Positions 1-12,400 of a stretch of DNA of 64,000 nt are shown here, piece by piece (positions within the stretch are counted from its first letter, which is position 1; each line of letters starts with the position of its first letter). A model generated the notes under the pieces. The model was not told where the DNA came from. It saw nothing but the letters and a program-made list of their open reading frames with translations, and did no database searches. The translations under genes and the position numbers were made by a program. Where the stretch lies: assembly GCF_032854445.1 (NCBI RefSeq), contig NC_088304.1, forward strand, positions 2,110,001 through 2,174,000, in the 5' to 3' direction. Source of the DNA: Liolophura sinensis. Lineage: Eukaryota; Mollusca; Polyplacophora; Chitonida; Chitonidae.

Positions 1-456
1 TCTGTTCAGCGGACATACACGTATGGTATTAGACCAGATACACACTAGGCAGATATTCTTGCTGGTAGTGAAGAATTTTTCCACAGACAAAGTGAAATTT
101 CTATGGAAATTACTGATGCACTGTAATTCGCTGCTCAGAAAGCTATGTCATGTGACCTAGTAAACCATGTGAAACAAATATGTTAGTTTGATTGGTTGAC
201 TTAAGTCGTTTCGATTCGCTGGAGAAGACTACATCAGTGTCAAGTCGAATAGCTGAGAAATATACTCTGAGCAAATTTTGGGAAATTTGCAAAACAATCC
301 TGTACAAGGGAAAAATTACCAAGGGTTTCCTTAGCTTTGTGATAGAGCCTGTTTAATGTGTAAGAGGGTGGAGAACCAATCAAATAAGTGGATAAATAAC
401 AAGTGCAAGAAGCATTCTCTCTGCTGTGGTACAATCCTCTCTTTCGTGGTTTACAG

Positions 457-587
457 GAGAAGCGGAATTGTCCTATCCACGTGGCGGCGCAGGCTGGTCA
501 AGCTCTCCAGGTTGAGCTGCTGGTCGTCTATGGAGCTGACCCAGGGGTTGTGGACAACTCTCATAAAACACCCGCCGATTATGCCCG
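457..587 (+). CDS. GIT: GIT exon: ankyrin repeat
   Basis: This exon begins after ttacag and ends at cg|gtgagt. It encodes an ankyrin helix pair with CPIHVAAQAGQALQVELLVV followed by YGADPG and TPADYAR, equivalent to the PLHVAAKAGQ repeat of vertebrate GIT. It opens in phase 0 and leaves two bases (CG) for the next exon. Confidence 0.92.
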
Positions 588-3391
588 GTGAGTTATCTCC
601 CTTACCTATACCTGGCCCGAACTGGTTTAATTATGAAATTGTTTTATTTTGCTTGCCTGTCCTTGAATGATACATTTAGAATCTTAGGAATTTCTGGCAA
701 ACATTTTAAACAAACTAGTGTTCCCACTTACAAGCATGACTTAAATATCCAGAGTAACTTTAGTTAGCCGTCAAATGTGGGAAAGTTTATCAGTAAATTG
801 CCAGTGGTGAGTGGTTTTCTCCATATACTCCTGTTTGCACCACTCATGGTCAGAATCTTGAGTGAAACAATAAACGACAATCAACTAAATGAGGTAATAA
901 ATTTAGTAGGCCATATTAATTTGGTTTCATCATGGAAAGACCACTACCAGTATGTTGTGTGTATCTGTAGGTCATGCAGTAACTTGCCAAATATTGATGG
1001 TTTATCCCAAGCATGCATGTTTTCTCTACCCATACATCACTTATCAGTCTGTCGTAGTATTAATGAAAAATTGTGGCATTAAACAACAGCCAGATGAATA
1101 AAATAAAAAGACGACTTCTGCATATTTCAGAGCTGAAGGTTATTTGGATTTGGCCCTGCGATTGATAGAGTGTCAATACGAACTCACAGACAGACTTGCA
1201 TACTTCTTATGTAATAAAACACCAGGTAAGCTGTAAATAATATCTCAAGGTCTTTGTATGAGGTTTCCCAATCTGTCTTTGCACATGTGTATCATTAAAA
1301 TTATTTTTTTGTACAAATTTCTTAAGAAAATTGAAACCAGGCGCAAGGACTTACAGAGATGTGTGAGTTGCCTGTGGGTTATAGATTCCTATAACTGGAC
1401 TAGTTTTGGGCTATGGTCATATTTGTCAACACTATTCATGTGATTATGCTCTCACCGTTTCCTTTGTTTTCAGATCATAGAGGTGGGCAACATTTCATAA
1501 TACCTGAAATGGCTGACAGGTAAGGACTATTTCCCTTTAACAAACCATTCTTTGAAAGTTGGGACTAAAATAGTCATTAAGTGATAAGATGCATTTACAT
1601 TTCTAAGCTTTCTTATACTTGTATGCCCTTATTATATATCATGTTATAGTATGTGGAAATACTTTCTGATGTCAGTTTTGAAGGATTTTTTCAAGCATGA
1701 GTGTAAGTTATCTATAGAATTTACTCCATTCCTCCTCACAGGTTAACCACAGTAATAATAATCGTTCGTTAATTTCTCGGATATTCACTGGGATAGTAAG
1801 AGATGATGGAGTGTATAAATGATTTTTGGTTTGTGTTTCAGTCATTTGGATTTGTCAGAATTAGCCAAACAAGCAAAGAAAAAACTGCAAGCGGTAAGTT
1901 ACTACTGTTCATAACACTCAGCAATTTGAACTGTGCTTTCTTTATTTCTTAGTGCTTCTGTTGTGGTAAAATCACTTCTAGTTACTTCAGGAATGGTTTA
2001 AGGATACAGAGGGCCTTCGTGACTGTGGGCGTTAGCACTCTAGCACAGCGTAATGACCAGAAGCCTCCGTGGCTGAGGGGTTAGCAAGTCAACACGGTGC
2101 AATGACCCAGGAGCCTCCATGGCGGAGGGGGGGAGGGGAGGGGGGGGGGGTGTGAGTTCAAGTCCAGCTAATGCTGGCTTCCTCTCTGGCCAAATGTTGG
2201 GAGGTCTGCTAGCCACCTGCAGATCGTCGTGGGTTTCCCCTGGGATCTGCCAGGTTTCCTCCCACCATAATGCTGGCTGCCGTCTTATAAGTGAAATATT
2301 CTTGAGTACAGCATAAAACACCAGTCAAATATAAAGTAAATAAATTTAAGGATACAAACATTTATACATTGTAAATGAAATTAATCGGTAATGATGAACT
2401 GAAATTTCTTTCCAAAAGTATAAACGAACCTGACTTTGTTATTTTTCGTGCGTCACTATTTTTGTCAGGACTGTTTTGGACTTCTGGACGATTCTCATGA
2501 CTTTTTGAGGGTTTTTGACTGTTCTTGAAAACATTTCGTGTTTTTTAAACTTTGTCGTAATACTGTAATTCTTCAACCTTTTTGCATGTTTAAAAGGTGT
2601 TTATTCGAGCATATTCTTAAGGCATTTTGCTGTGTTGACTGATACAATTAAACTTTTTGTGCACCCCTGAAATTGGCCAATCCAACCATGTGATTTTGTC
2701 CTTCAAATCAAATTAAGAATGTGCGAAAATTGCACTGAATGCTGTTCAACACGAATTTTGTTCTGTTGTGGACACGATATTACCGTGACGTCTGAAGCCA
2801 GTAGGGGATATGTATTGCAGAAGCATTGTATTCAGATTGCTTGTTACTCTTTATTACATTTAATTTTCTGAACATCTGTGTTTGTTTACCTGTTGAGAAC
2901 ATGTCTTTATTGTTATTTGTTTATTTATTGTTGTATTTTTTTAGCTTCCTAACCATTTATTTGAGGAGCTGGCAAAAGATGTTTATGACGAAGTGGACAG
3001 AAGAGAAAATGATGCTCGTGAGTCATTGTGAAAGTTTTACGCATGTGCAGCTTGTGACAATGGTTAAAAAAAGCTTTATGTCAATCACTGGTTACTGTAT
3101 TTACTCTAAAAATTCGCCGCCCAAAAGTGAATTTACATGACCGTATTACCTGTGTTGCTGATTACATATCACTCTCCCTTCCACATAAACTCCAGAAAAC
3201 CTTTCCAAGATCAATAGAACTTTTGGAAAGGTGCAGATAATGAATGTGCTTCACTCAATGTTTAGCATTTTCCAAGTGCCACATTTGGCTTGATACGGTT
3301 TGATTCATCTACCTTACAGGTAAGGACTTTTTTTGGTGAAGATTGACTAATTTCTTATCAAAAAATTTAAGTGTTGACATCAAAAGGTGTT

Positions 3392-3423
<32 letters not shown>

Positions 3424-6400
3424 TATATATATAGGCTCCTGAAAGTGCATTTGGACAGCCTGAGCTTTAAGTGAAATACAGTTACTTAGGCATGGACAAA
3501 TTTTTGGCAATTTTTTTTTAAAAGGTAGAATGATACCATGGACTTGTACTGGGAAAAATGTTAGTTCTGGCATCAGTAGTGATATCTTATTACCTTTATT
3601 TGCCTCTCAAAATGCATTTTGTTGGGTGATTTTTTCGGGTAAGTAGAATACATTTTTAAGATCTGTAAGACTGAGAATCTAGCACGATGAATAACTTACG
3701 GGAGAAATATTAGCTCAAATAGGTGCAGTGAACAACAGCTTCATTGCTTGAGTCCTGCGTGATTGTGTTTGACATAAAGTATGTAGGTTACTCCGAGAAA
3801 GGACTTAAAATGCATCGTTTGCAAACATTTGAACCAGGTTCTCTGTGGCATAGTTTTCAATTGGAATCATCTCCATAAATTACCAAGCCAAGCCAGTCAG
3901 TTTTTTGATTCTAGCAATTTTTGATCACATTGATTTCAGCATTTATAAGTCTAAAAGCATTTGTTCTGATAGCCAATTTACTTAATCGTTCTAGTCTTTC
4001 CCAATTTGTCATTGTAATTTATGTCACTCTCCAGTTAAGTTGTGTGAAGCAAATTGTGTTTGTTCTGTCCAGCATCTGTATTCTGGCATGTTTAATGCAA
4101 CATCCGTCAGCTGAAGTCACTTAATCGATGCGATATCTTTCTTAGTTATGGACCAATTTAAAGCTTAATGACATAGGCTCTGAAAGCTGATAAACACTTT
4201 TGGGTGTCCTGGTGGACTTTTTTCATCTATTTTTTGTATATGTATATTGACACTGTCTAAAATGTGGGTGCCATATCCCCAGAACTAATGAATTTAAGTT
4301 TAAGCCAAATTTGGGTGGACGCGTGATAGATTGTGTCTTATTAGGGGCTGACAAACTCTGTATGTGGAAAGGTCTGCCAGCAGACTGAGGATGGCTGTGG
4401 ATTCTTGAGTATGACGTAAAACACCAGTCAAATAAATAAGCTGACAAACTTTGGGGGTATTGTTTTTTTTATATCATTGTATTTCTTTCATCATCACATC
4501 TTATGTGCAGTGCCATTCAGAGGCTAGAGGAATATGTATATCTTGTTTTCGGAAACTGTGTGTTTTTTTACCGTTTGATGAAGTTGTTTTTCTTCAATTG
4601 TTTTAGATTGGAATGCATGCCATGACCAAAGTATTTTGACTGAACGACAAATGGTGGCATTTTTGCCAGTCAATCCAGAATTTTCCACAACAAGAAATCA
4701 GGTAACTGACATCAGAGTGAAAGTTTAAGTGGTTTTAGGATTGTTATACAGGATGTTTTTTCTTAAGTGTCTTTTCATGTTTTCAGTAAACTTGCAAACC
4801 TAAATGCGTTGTTTCTGTCTGAGTTTTCTCTGCAGTTGTACTAGTTGTGCCATGTTGTTTTAGTACTGTACTTAAGGTGTCTGATTCAAACCATCTTTGA
4901 GTGTATATTAAATATCTTTTTGATGGTATGTAAATACAAGACCATTTCTTTTTCCAGGGACGACAAAAATTGGCACGGCTGAATGCCAGAGAATTTGCTA
5001 CCCTTATTATAGACATTCTGATTGATGCCAAGAGAAGACAGCTTGGGGTTGTCTCCCCTGTTCACACTCCCAAAGTTCTTAAAGGTGGGAGTTGGCATAG
5101 ATGAACGGTTCTTTAAAGACAAAGAAAACCCTAGCATGAAGTATATGTCAGATGAAAAACCATTAAACATTGTCCATAAAAATAGTCAGATATGTTTTAT
5201 ACAATTTTTTCAAACTAGTAAAATGAATTTGAAAGTTTGGATTCTGCAGTGGCCATTTCTAACAATATTGGAACCAGTGACATCACATCAGGTTTTTTGC
5301 CACTTAACAAACTTAATCTTATAGATTTCACCATTAAAAATGCATATACATATAGATATATGAATGCATTGGCCGAATGGACCATGAAATGAGTTATTTC
5401 AAGCCAAAAATTTGGGTGTGACATCACTGATACTGGCTGGCTCATCACAGACCAGTGGAGAATCTGATGCTTTTAAACCATTTCACTCCATTGGAAAAAT
5501 TGTAGTTTTTCTTCTTTTGCAGTTTTATGTGGCCTTTCTTCTCATATACTTTATTGTAGTGTTTTCTTTGCCTTTAAAATGTCCGCATGATATTTCAAGA
5601 TACTTCATTACTGCCAACCAATGGAACTGCAAATAAGAAGGAATAATTAATTGCAAATTTCAATTCAGTAAAACTGCATTGTATATATGCCTGTTATCCG
5701 ATTTTCTCAACAGCTGTTTATCCAATCAACATGCCAAGTGTATCGCTGGTGACCTATAGGAAAGCATTTTGCAGTATTCAAAAATAAGGCGTTTTGCCTA
5801 GGTAAATCAGGCAATGTTACTGTCACAAGCACTATACATGGCACTATTAAGCAACAGTGAAATAATTAAATAATCCTCATTTGAAGTAGAGACAAACTAT
5901 CTATACCATGTTTCAGATGTAAATTATTTTCAGCTGACACAGCACAATTTTTCTACCTTATTATCTGTCTTGTGTATTTTTGTAGCGGACACAGCGATGT
6001 CAGTAGGTGACCTGAGACGGCCTCCACGTTCCACCAGTCCCCTGGAGGATGACCCTATTTATGACACAGTTCCCGATGATGACGACAACAGTAGCATAGA
6101 CACACAGAGCATTAAGAGCCTTCGGGACGACATGAAGAAAGATAGACCCTCAGATGTAAGTTACCTCCCTTTAAATAGCTTTCCTGCTGTTTGTACAGAG
6201 AGTTATCCTTGTATATCTCTTCTTCGTTTGTACAGAGAAAGTCTTTTGATGTTAAAGTTACATAGAGTGGATGAAGACTGGCTGACTGGAGAAACCCTGC
6301 AGCCTTGCTGATGCTTGAATAAATGCACCATATGTAAAGTTCAGCTTAGGGTAGGCATAGCCTGGACATGCCTGTCTGTCACACCAGCCAATCAGAATCG

Positions 6401-9400
6401 ATTCTGTATCCCATTAACTAAAAGTTTAAAATAAATATTGAATTTTGAGTTTGTGTTAACGTCACTTCAAAGAGGTGGTGAAGGAGTTACTGCACACAAC
6501 CACCACAACCTGGAGACACTTGATCAAACCCAGGGTTAGTTCATACCAAAGACTTTAAAAATGGTACTTGCTTTTGCCTCAGTTGGGGTTCAACAATGAG
6601 AGGTTAGAGCAGGGAAACAGGACTGGTTGGCCCAGTGTCAGTATAGTGTGACTGGGTGGGGTATCATGTCTGGTGTCTTGCACAAGAAGACACAGTATAT
6701 ATACACACACCTGATGACTCCTCATCGTCTTATGACTGAAAAAATGTCATGTACGACGTTAAACCACAAGCATATATACATTCTTCATTGGTACAATCAA
6801 CCATTTTGTGCTTAATGTGGGAATCAGCAGAAAATATATATCATTTCTGTTTTGTTTTTGCACTTCGACACGATTGCGGTCCTGATATGGCCAGCAAGTT
6901 GGATGGCAATGGAAAATAAAATACTGTATACTTCTTTGATCTTGTAGTTACAGTAGTGGCATCTTGCTGTGCATGGTGGTAGTTACGGTAGTGGTATCTT
7001 GGTGTGCGTGGTTGCAGTTACGGTAGTGGTATCTTGGTGTATGCGGTGGTAGTTACGGTAGTGGTATCTTGCTGTACATGGTTTTTATTTATGGTAGTGG
7101 TATCTTGCCGTACGTGGTTGTGGCTACGGAAGTGGTATCTTTCTTTATGCGGGGGCATTAACGGTAGTGGTATCTTGCTATAAGCGGTTGTAGTTACAGT
7201 AGTGGTATCTTGCTGTACATGGTGGTAGTTATGGTAGTGGTATCTTGCAGTACGCGGTGGTAGTTACAGTGGTGGTATCTTGCTGAACATGGTTGTAGTT
7301 AAGGTAGTGGTATCTTGCTGTACGGGATTGTAGTTACAGTGGTGGCATCTTGCTGTGCGCGGTGGTAGTTACGATAGTGGTATCTTGCTGTTCGCAGTGG
7401 TAGTTACGGTAGGGATATCTTGTTGTACGGGGTTGTAGTTACGGTAGTGGTATTTGCCGTACGTGGTGGTAGTTACGGTAGTGGTATCTGGTTGTGCGTG
7501 GTTGTAGGTATGGTAGTGGTATCTGGTTGTGCGTGGTTGTAGTTATGGTAGTGGTATCTGGTTGTGCGTGGTTGCAGTTATGGTAGTGGTATCTGGTTGT
7601 GCGTGGTTGTAGTTATGGTAGTGGTATCTGGTTGTGCGTGGTTGTAGTTATGGTAGTGGTATCTGGTTGTGCGTGGTTGTAGTTATGGTAGTGGTATCTG
7701 GTTGTGCGTGGTTGTAGTTATGGTAGTGGTATCTGGTTGTGCGTGGTTGCAGTTATGGTAGTGGTATCTGGTTGTGCGTGGTTGTAGTTAGGGTAGTGGT
7801 ATCTGGTTGTGCGTGGTTGCAGTTATGGTAGTGGTATCTGGTTGTGCGTGGTTGTAGTTACGGGAGTGGTATTTGCAGAACGCGGTGGTATTCTCCATAT
7901 ACCCTAGTATCGTCCCCAAATCTTACAGCTATGTTATATCATAATAAGGTGGAAACTTTTTGAGGACCACCAAGTGCTACCTCATTTTGGCTGACAGGTT
8001 GGAGCTGTTTTACATATTAATTAAGACAGTACCTGTTGCTTTACTCCCTTAATCAGTTAGTATATCAGTTAAACCATCAACCACTTTATCAGTCTGTTCA
8101 TTGTGTTACTGGCAGAGTATGGAGTTGATTGAATACCCAGAGGAGCCAGTGCCACCTGAACAGTATGTGACGCTTCAGAAGAAGCTGATGCGTTCAGAGT
8201 CCCAAGTGCGTGAGCTGCGGGAAGAAATCCTCCTCCTGCAGAATATGGTGAGTTTTTACAGGGGTAAAAATGGCTCTGATGAGAAAACTGGGGGAAGAAG
8301 TCCTCCTGCAGAATTGGGTGAGTTGTTACAAGTGTAAAAATGGCTCTGATGAGAGAACTGGGGGAAGAAATCCTCCTGCAGAATTGGGTGAGTTGTTACA
8401 AGTGTAAAAATGGCTCTGGTGAGAGAACTGTGGGAAGAAATCCTCCTGCAGAATGGGGTGAGTTGTTACAAGTGTAAAATTTTCTCTGGTGAGAGAACTG
8501 TGGGAAGAAATCCCCCTGCAGAATGGGGTGAGTTGTTACAAGTGTAAAAGTGGCTCTGGTGAGAGAACTGTGGGAAGAAATCCTCCTGCAGAATGGGGTG
8601 AGTTGTTACAAGTGTTAAAATGGCTCTGATGAGAGAACTGGGGGAAGAAATCCTCCTGCAGAATGGGGTGAGTTGTTACACGTGTAAAAATGGCTCTGAT
8701 GAGAGAACTGGGGGAAGAAATCCTCCTGCAGAATGGGGTGAGTTGTTACACGTGTAAAAATGGCTCTGGTGAGGGAACTGTGGGAAGAAATCCTCCTGCA
8801 GAATGGGGTGAGTTGTTACAAGTGTAAAATTTTCTCTGGTGAGAGAACTGTGGGAAGAAATCCTCCTGCAGAATGGGGTGAGTTGTTACAAGTGTAAAAG
8901 TGGCTCTGGTGAGAGAACTGTGGGAAGAAATCCTCCTGCAGAATGGGGTGAGTTGTTACAAGTGTTAAAATGGCTCTGGTGAGAGAACTGTGGGAAGAAA
9001 TCCTCCTGCAGAATGGGGTGAGTTGTTACAAGTGTAAAAATGGCTCTGATAAGAGAAATGTGGTGAGATATCCTCCTCCGGAAGAATGGTGAGTTTTTAC
9101 AGTATGGAAATGGCCGAATTACGGGAAAAAATCCTCCTTTTACAGAAAATGGTGAGTTTCTACAGGTGTGAAAATGGCTCTGCTGAGAGAACTGGAGGAA
9201 GAGAAGTTGGTGAATTGTTTAAAAGCCAAGATGTAATTTTTTTGCTTTTAATTCCAATCATATTTTCATCTTTTTCTAGTAGAAAATGACAAGTTAGAAA
9301 GCAGTTGATCAACCCTGTGTCTTTGTGATAAAAGTGGGTACCTGGTAACTAGTCTTCTGTTTGTTTCTCCAGGTTCAGCAACTACAGAGTGAAAACCAGT

Positions 9401-12400
9401 CGTTGAGGGAAGACAAATGCAGCAGTCATGGGAGCACGGGGTCCTCTGACCCATCTAATACGCCAGGCAGCATCCCCAATGGACATCAGGGAGAGATTGT
9501 CACCCCAGAAACCAACAGACTGAGCTCGCCTGCACAGCGGCTGGACCGATCGCGAGCGCGACCTCAGTCTATGGTTGAGCCGAGGAATCAACACAAACAG
9601 TCACCTTGGCAAGTGGTATGTTTCACTTAAACATCAAGTCAAACAAACGTTTTCAAGAACTTTACAACCAGTGTGCTACTAAAAGCAAAGGATCCAGCCG
9701 TTACACAGATCAGTTTTACATGAAATAGAAGGGAAGTACAGCAATTGTTCAACATTTTTACATCTTTGCAAGATGATTATTCATGCATATTCTGAAGGCA
9801 TTATTCTGTGTTGACTGATAAAATGATACTTTTTGTCAAGCCCTGAAACTGGCCAATCATGCCAATGTAGTTTTGTTTCTAAAACCAAATTAAAAATGTG
9901 CATAAATTGTACTAAAACTTGATCTTTCATATTTGAAAAGGTTGAGGAATTAGGGTACCTTTGAATATTCAAGTCATAGTTGTCAATCTATACTTTGGCT
10001 ACCATGATTGTGCTGTCATCAGGATATTGGTACAGTAAAGAGTACACAGGCTTATATACATAAAGCTGTGCATGCATTTTAAACCTACACAGATACATAT
10101 ATACCGGCTGTATGTGGTAGGAATTACGGTACTGGTATATTGCTGTTTATCCTTTATTGTACATATTTACTTTACTGTACATATTTCCTGGTGATGGCAT
10201 AAACATGGTAACCAAAATATAGATTGACAGCGATGACTTCAATATTTCGAATTGCTTTCCTTCTGTTTTAAAAGCAATGGACAGTAAGCACATTGCAAGT
10301 TTTCATTGTGTGCCCTTTGCTGACTGAGGAGACTTGAAACCTCAATTTGAAGTGTACTGACCCTAGACCAGTGATGTTGCAAGTTGAAATCCAGCTCCTG
10401 CTGGTTTTTCCTATGGCCTTATTTGAGTAAGTTTGTCACAGTGCAGGGGTTTTGACTGAAGTTCTGCCTGACTTCCTCCAGGCATAAACCCTTGTCATGT
10501 CACAAGTGAAATGGTTTTTAGCTTGCCTATACAAATTAGACGCATAGTTTATGTTGTACCCTGTGCGTCGGCATGCAATAACAGTGGAAGCAATGTTAAA
10601 CAAAGTGTTAGGGGTGGTATCTCAAAAAGTACTGCATGTATTGAGCTCAGGTTTTGCACAAATGTAGAGCACAACAACACGAGGGGGATATTCCATCAAT
10701 GATTGCATGTGTAGATATTAAATTTTGTAAATTACAAAGATCTTGATTTAATATATTATGTATTAGAATCAACATTGAACAAAATGTTAGACGTGGTATC
10801 GTAAAAACATAGCATGTATGGATCTGAAGTTTTACAGGCATATAAAGCACACAATGTCAAGGGGGATGTTCCATCACTGATGCTCTGTGTGCCAAGATAG
10901 TTATTGAACTGTGTGGCTGTGACTTTCAGCAGTGTTCCTCGCTGGCCAGGATAGTTATTGGACTGTCTGGCTGTGTTCCTCGCTGGCCAAGATAGTTATT
11001 GGACTGTCTGGCTGTGACTTTCAGCCGTGTTCCCTGCTGGCTAGGATAGTTATTGGACTGTCTGGCTGTGACTTTCAGCAGTGTTCCTCGCTGGCCAAGA
11101 TAGTTATTGGACTCTCTGGCTGTGACTTTCAGCCGTGTTCCTCGCTGGCCAGGATAGTTATTGGACTGTCTGTCTGTGACTTTCCAGCCACGTTCCTCGC
11201 TGGCCAGGATAGTTATTGGACTGTCTGGCTGTGACTTTCCAGTCCTTGACCAATAAGGTTGTGTGTGCTCGCTGGCCAGGATAGTTATTGGACTGTCTGG
11301 CTGTGACTTTCCAGCCACGTTCCTCGCTGGCCAGGATAGTTATTGGACTGTCTGTCTGTGACTTTCCAGTCCTTGACCAATAAGGTTGTGTGTGCTCGCT
11401 GGCCAGGATAGTTATTGGACTGTCTGGCTGTGACTTTCCAGCCACGTTCCTCGCTGGCCAGGATAGTTATTGGACTGTCTGGCTGTGACTTTCCAGCCAC
11501 GTTCCTCGCTGGCCAGGATAGTTATTGGACTGTCTGGCTGTGACTTTCCAGCCACGTTCTTGGTGGCCAGGATAGTTATTGGACTGTCTGGCTGTGACTT
11601 TCAGCCGTGTTCCTTGCTGGCTAGGATAGTTATTGGACTGTCCGCTGTGACTTTCAGCCGTGTTCCTTGCTGGCCAGGATAGTTATTGGACTGTCTGGCT
11701 GTGACTTTCAGCCGTGTTCCTTGCTGGCCAGGATAGTTATTGGACTGTCTGGCTGTGACTTTCAGCCACGTTCCTCGCTGGCCCGGATAGTTATTGGACT
11801 GTCTGGCTGTGACTTTCCAGCCACGTTCCTTGCTGGCCAGGATAGTTATTGGACTGTCCGACTGTGGGTTTCCGGCCCTTGACCAATAAGGTTGTGTGTG
11901 CTCGCTGGCCAGGATAGTTATTGGACTGTCTGGCTGTGACTTTCAGCCGTGTTCCTTGCTGGCTAGGATAGTTAATGGGCTGTCCATTGTGACTTTCAGC
12001 CGTGTTCCTCACTGGCCAGGATAGTTATTGGACTGTCTGGCTGTGACTTTCAGCCATGTTCCTTGCTGGCCAGGATAGTTATTGGACTGTCTGGCTGTGA
12101 CTTTCAGCCGTGTTCCTCGCTGGCCAGGATAGTTATTGGACTGTCTGACTGTGACTTTCAGCTGTGTTCCTTTCTGGCTAGGATAGTTAATGGGCTGTCC
12201 GGCTGTGAGTTTCCGGCCCTTGACCAATAAGGTTGTGTGTTCTCGCTGGCCAGGATAGTTATTAGACTGTCTGGCTGTGACTTTCAGCCGTGTTCCTTGC
12301 TGGCCAGGATAGTTGTTGGACTGTCTGGCTGTGACTTTCAGTCGTGTTCCTTGCTGGCCAGGATAGTTATTGGACTGTCTGGCTGTGAGCTTCCAGCCCT

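Noticed and set aside
777-1082. 101-codon open frame in the first GIT intron
   Set aside because: Hydrophobic and compositionally random, not in phase with neighbouring exons, no recognisable domain.
2119-2316. 65-codon + frame beginning in a G-rich tract
   Set aside because: It is the translation of a SINE family A copy.
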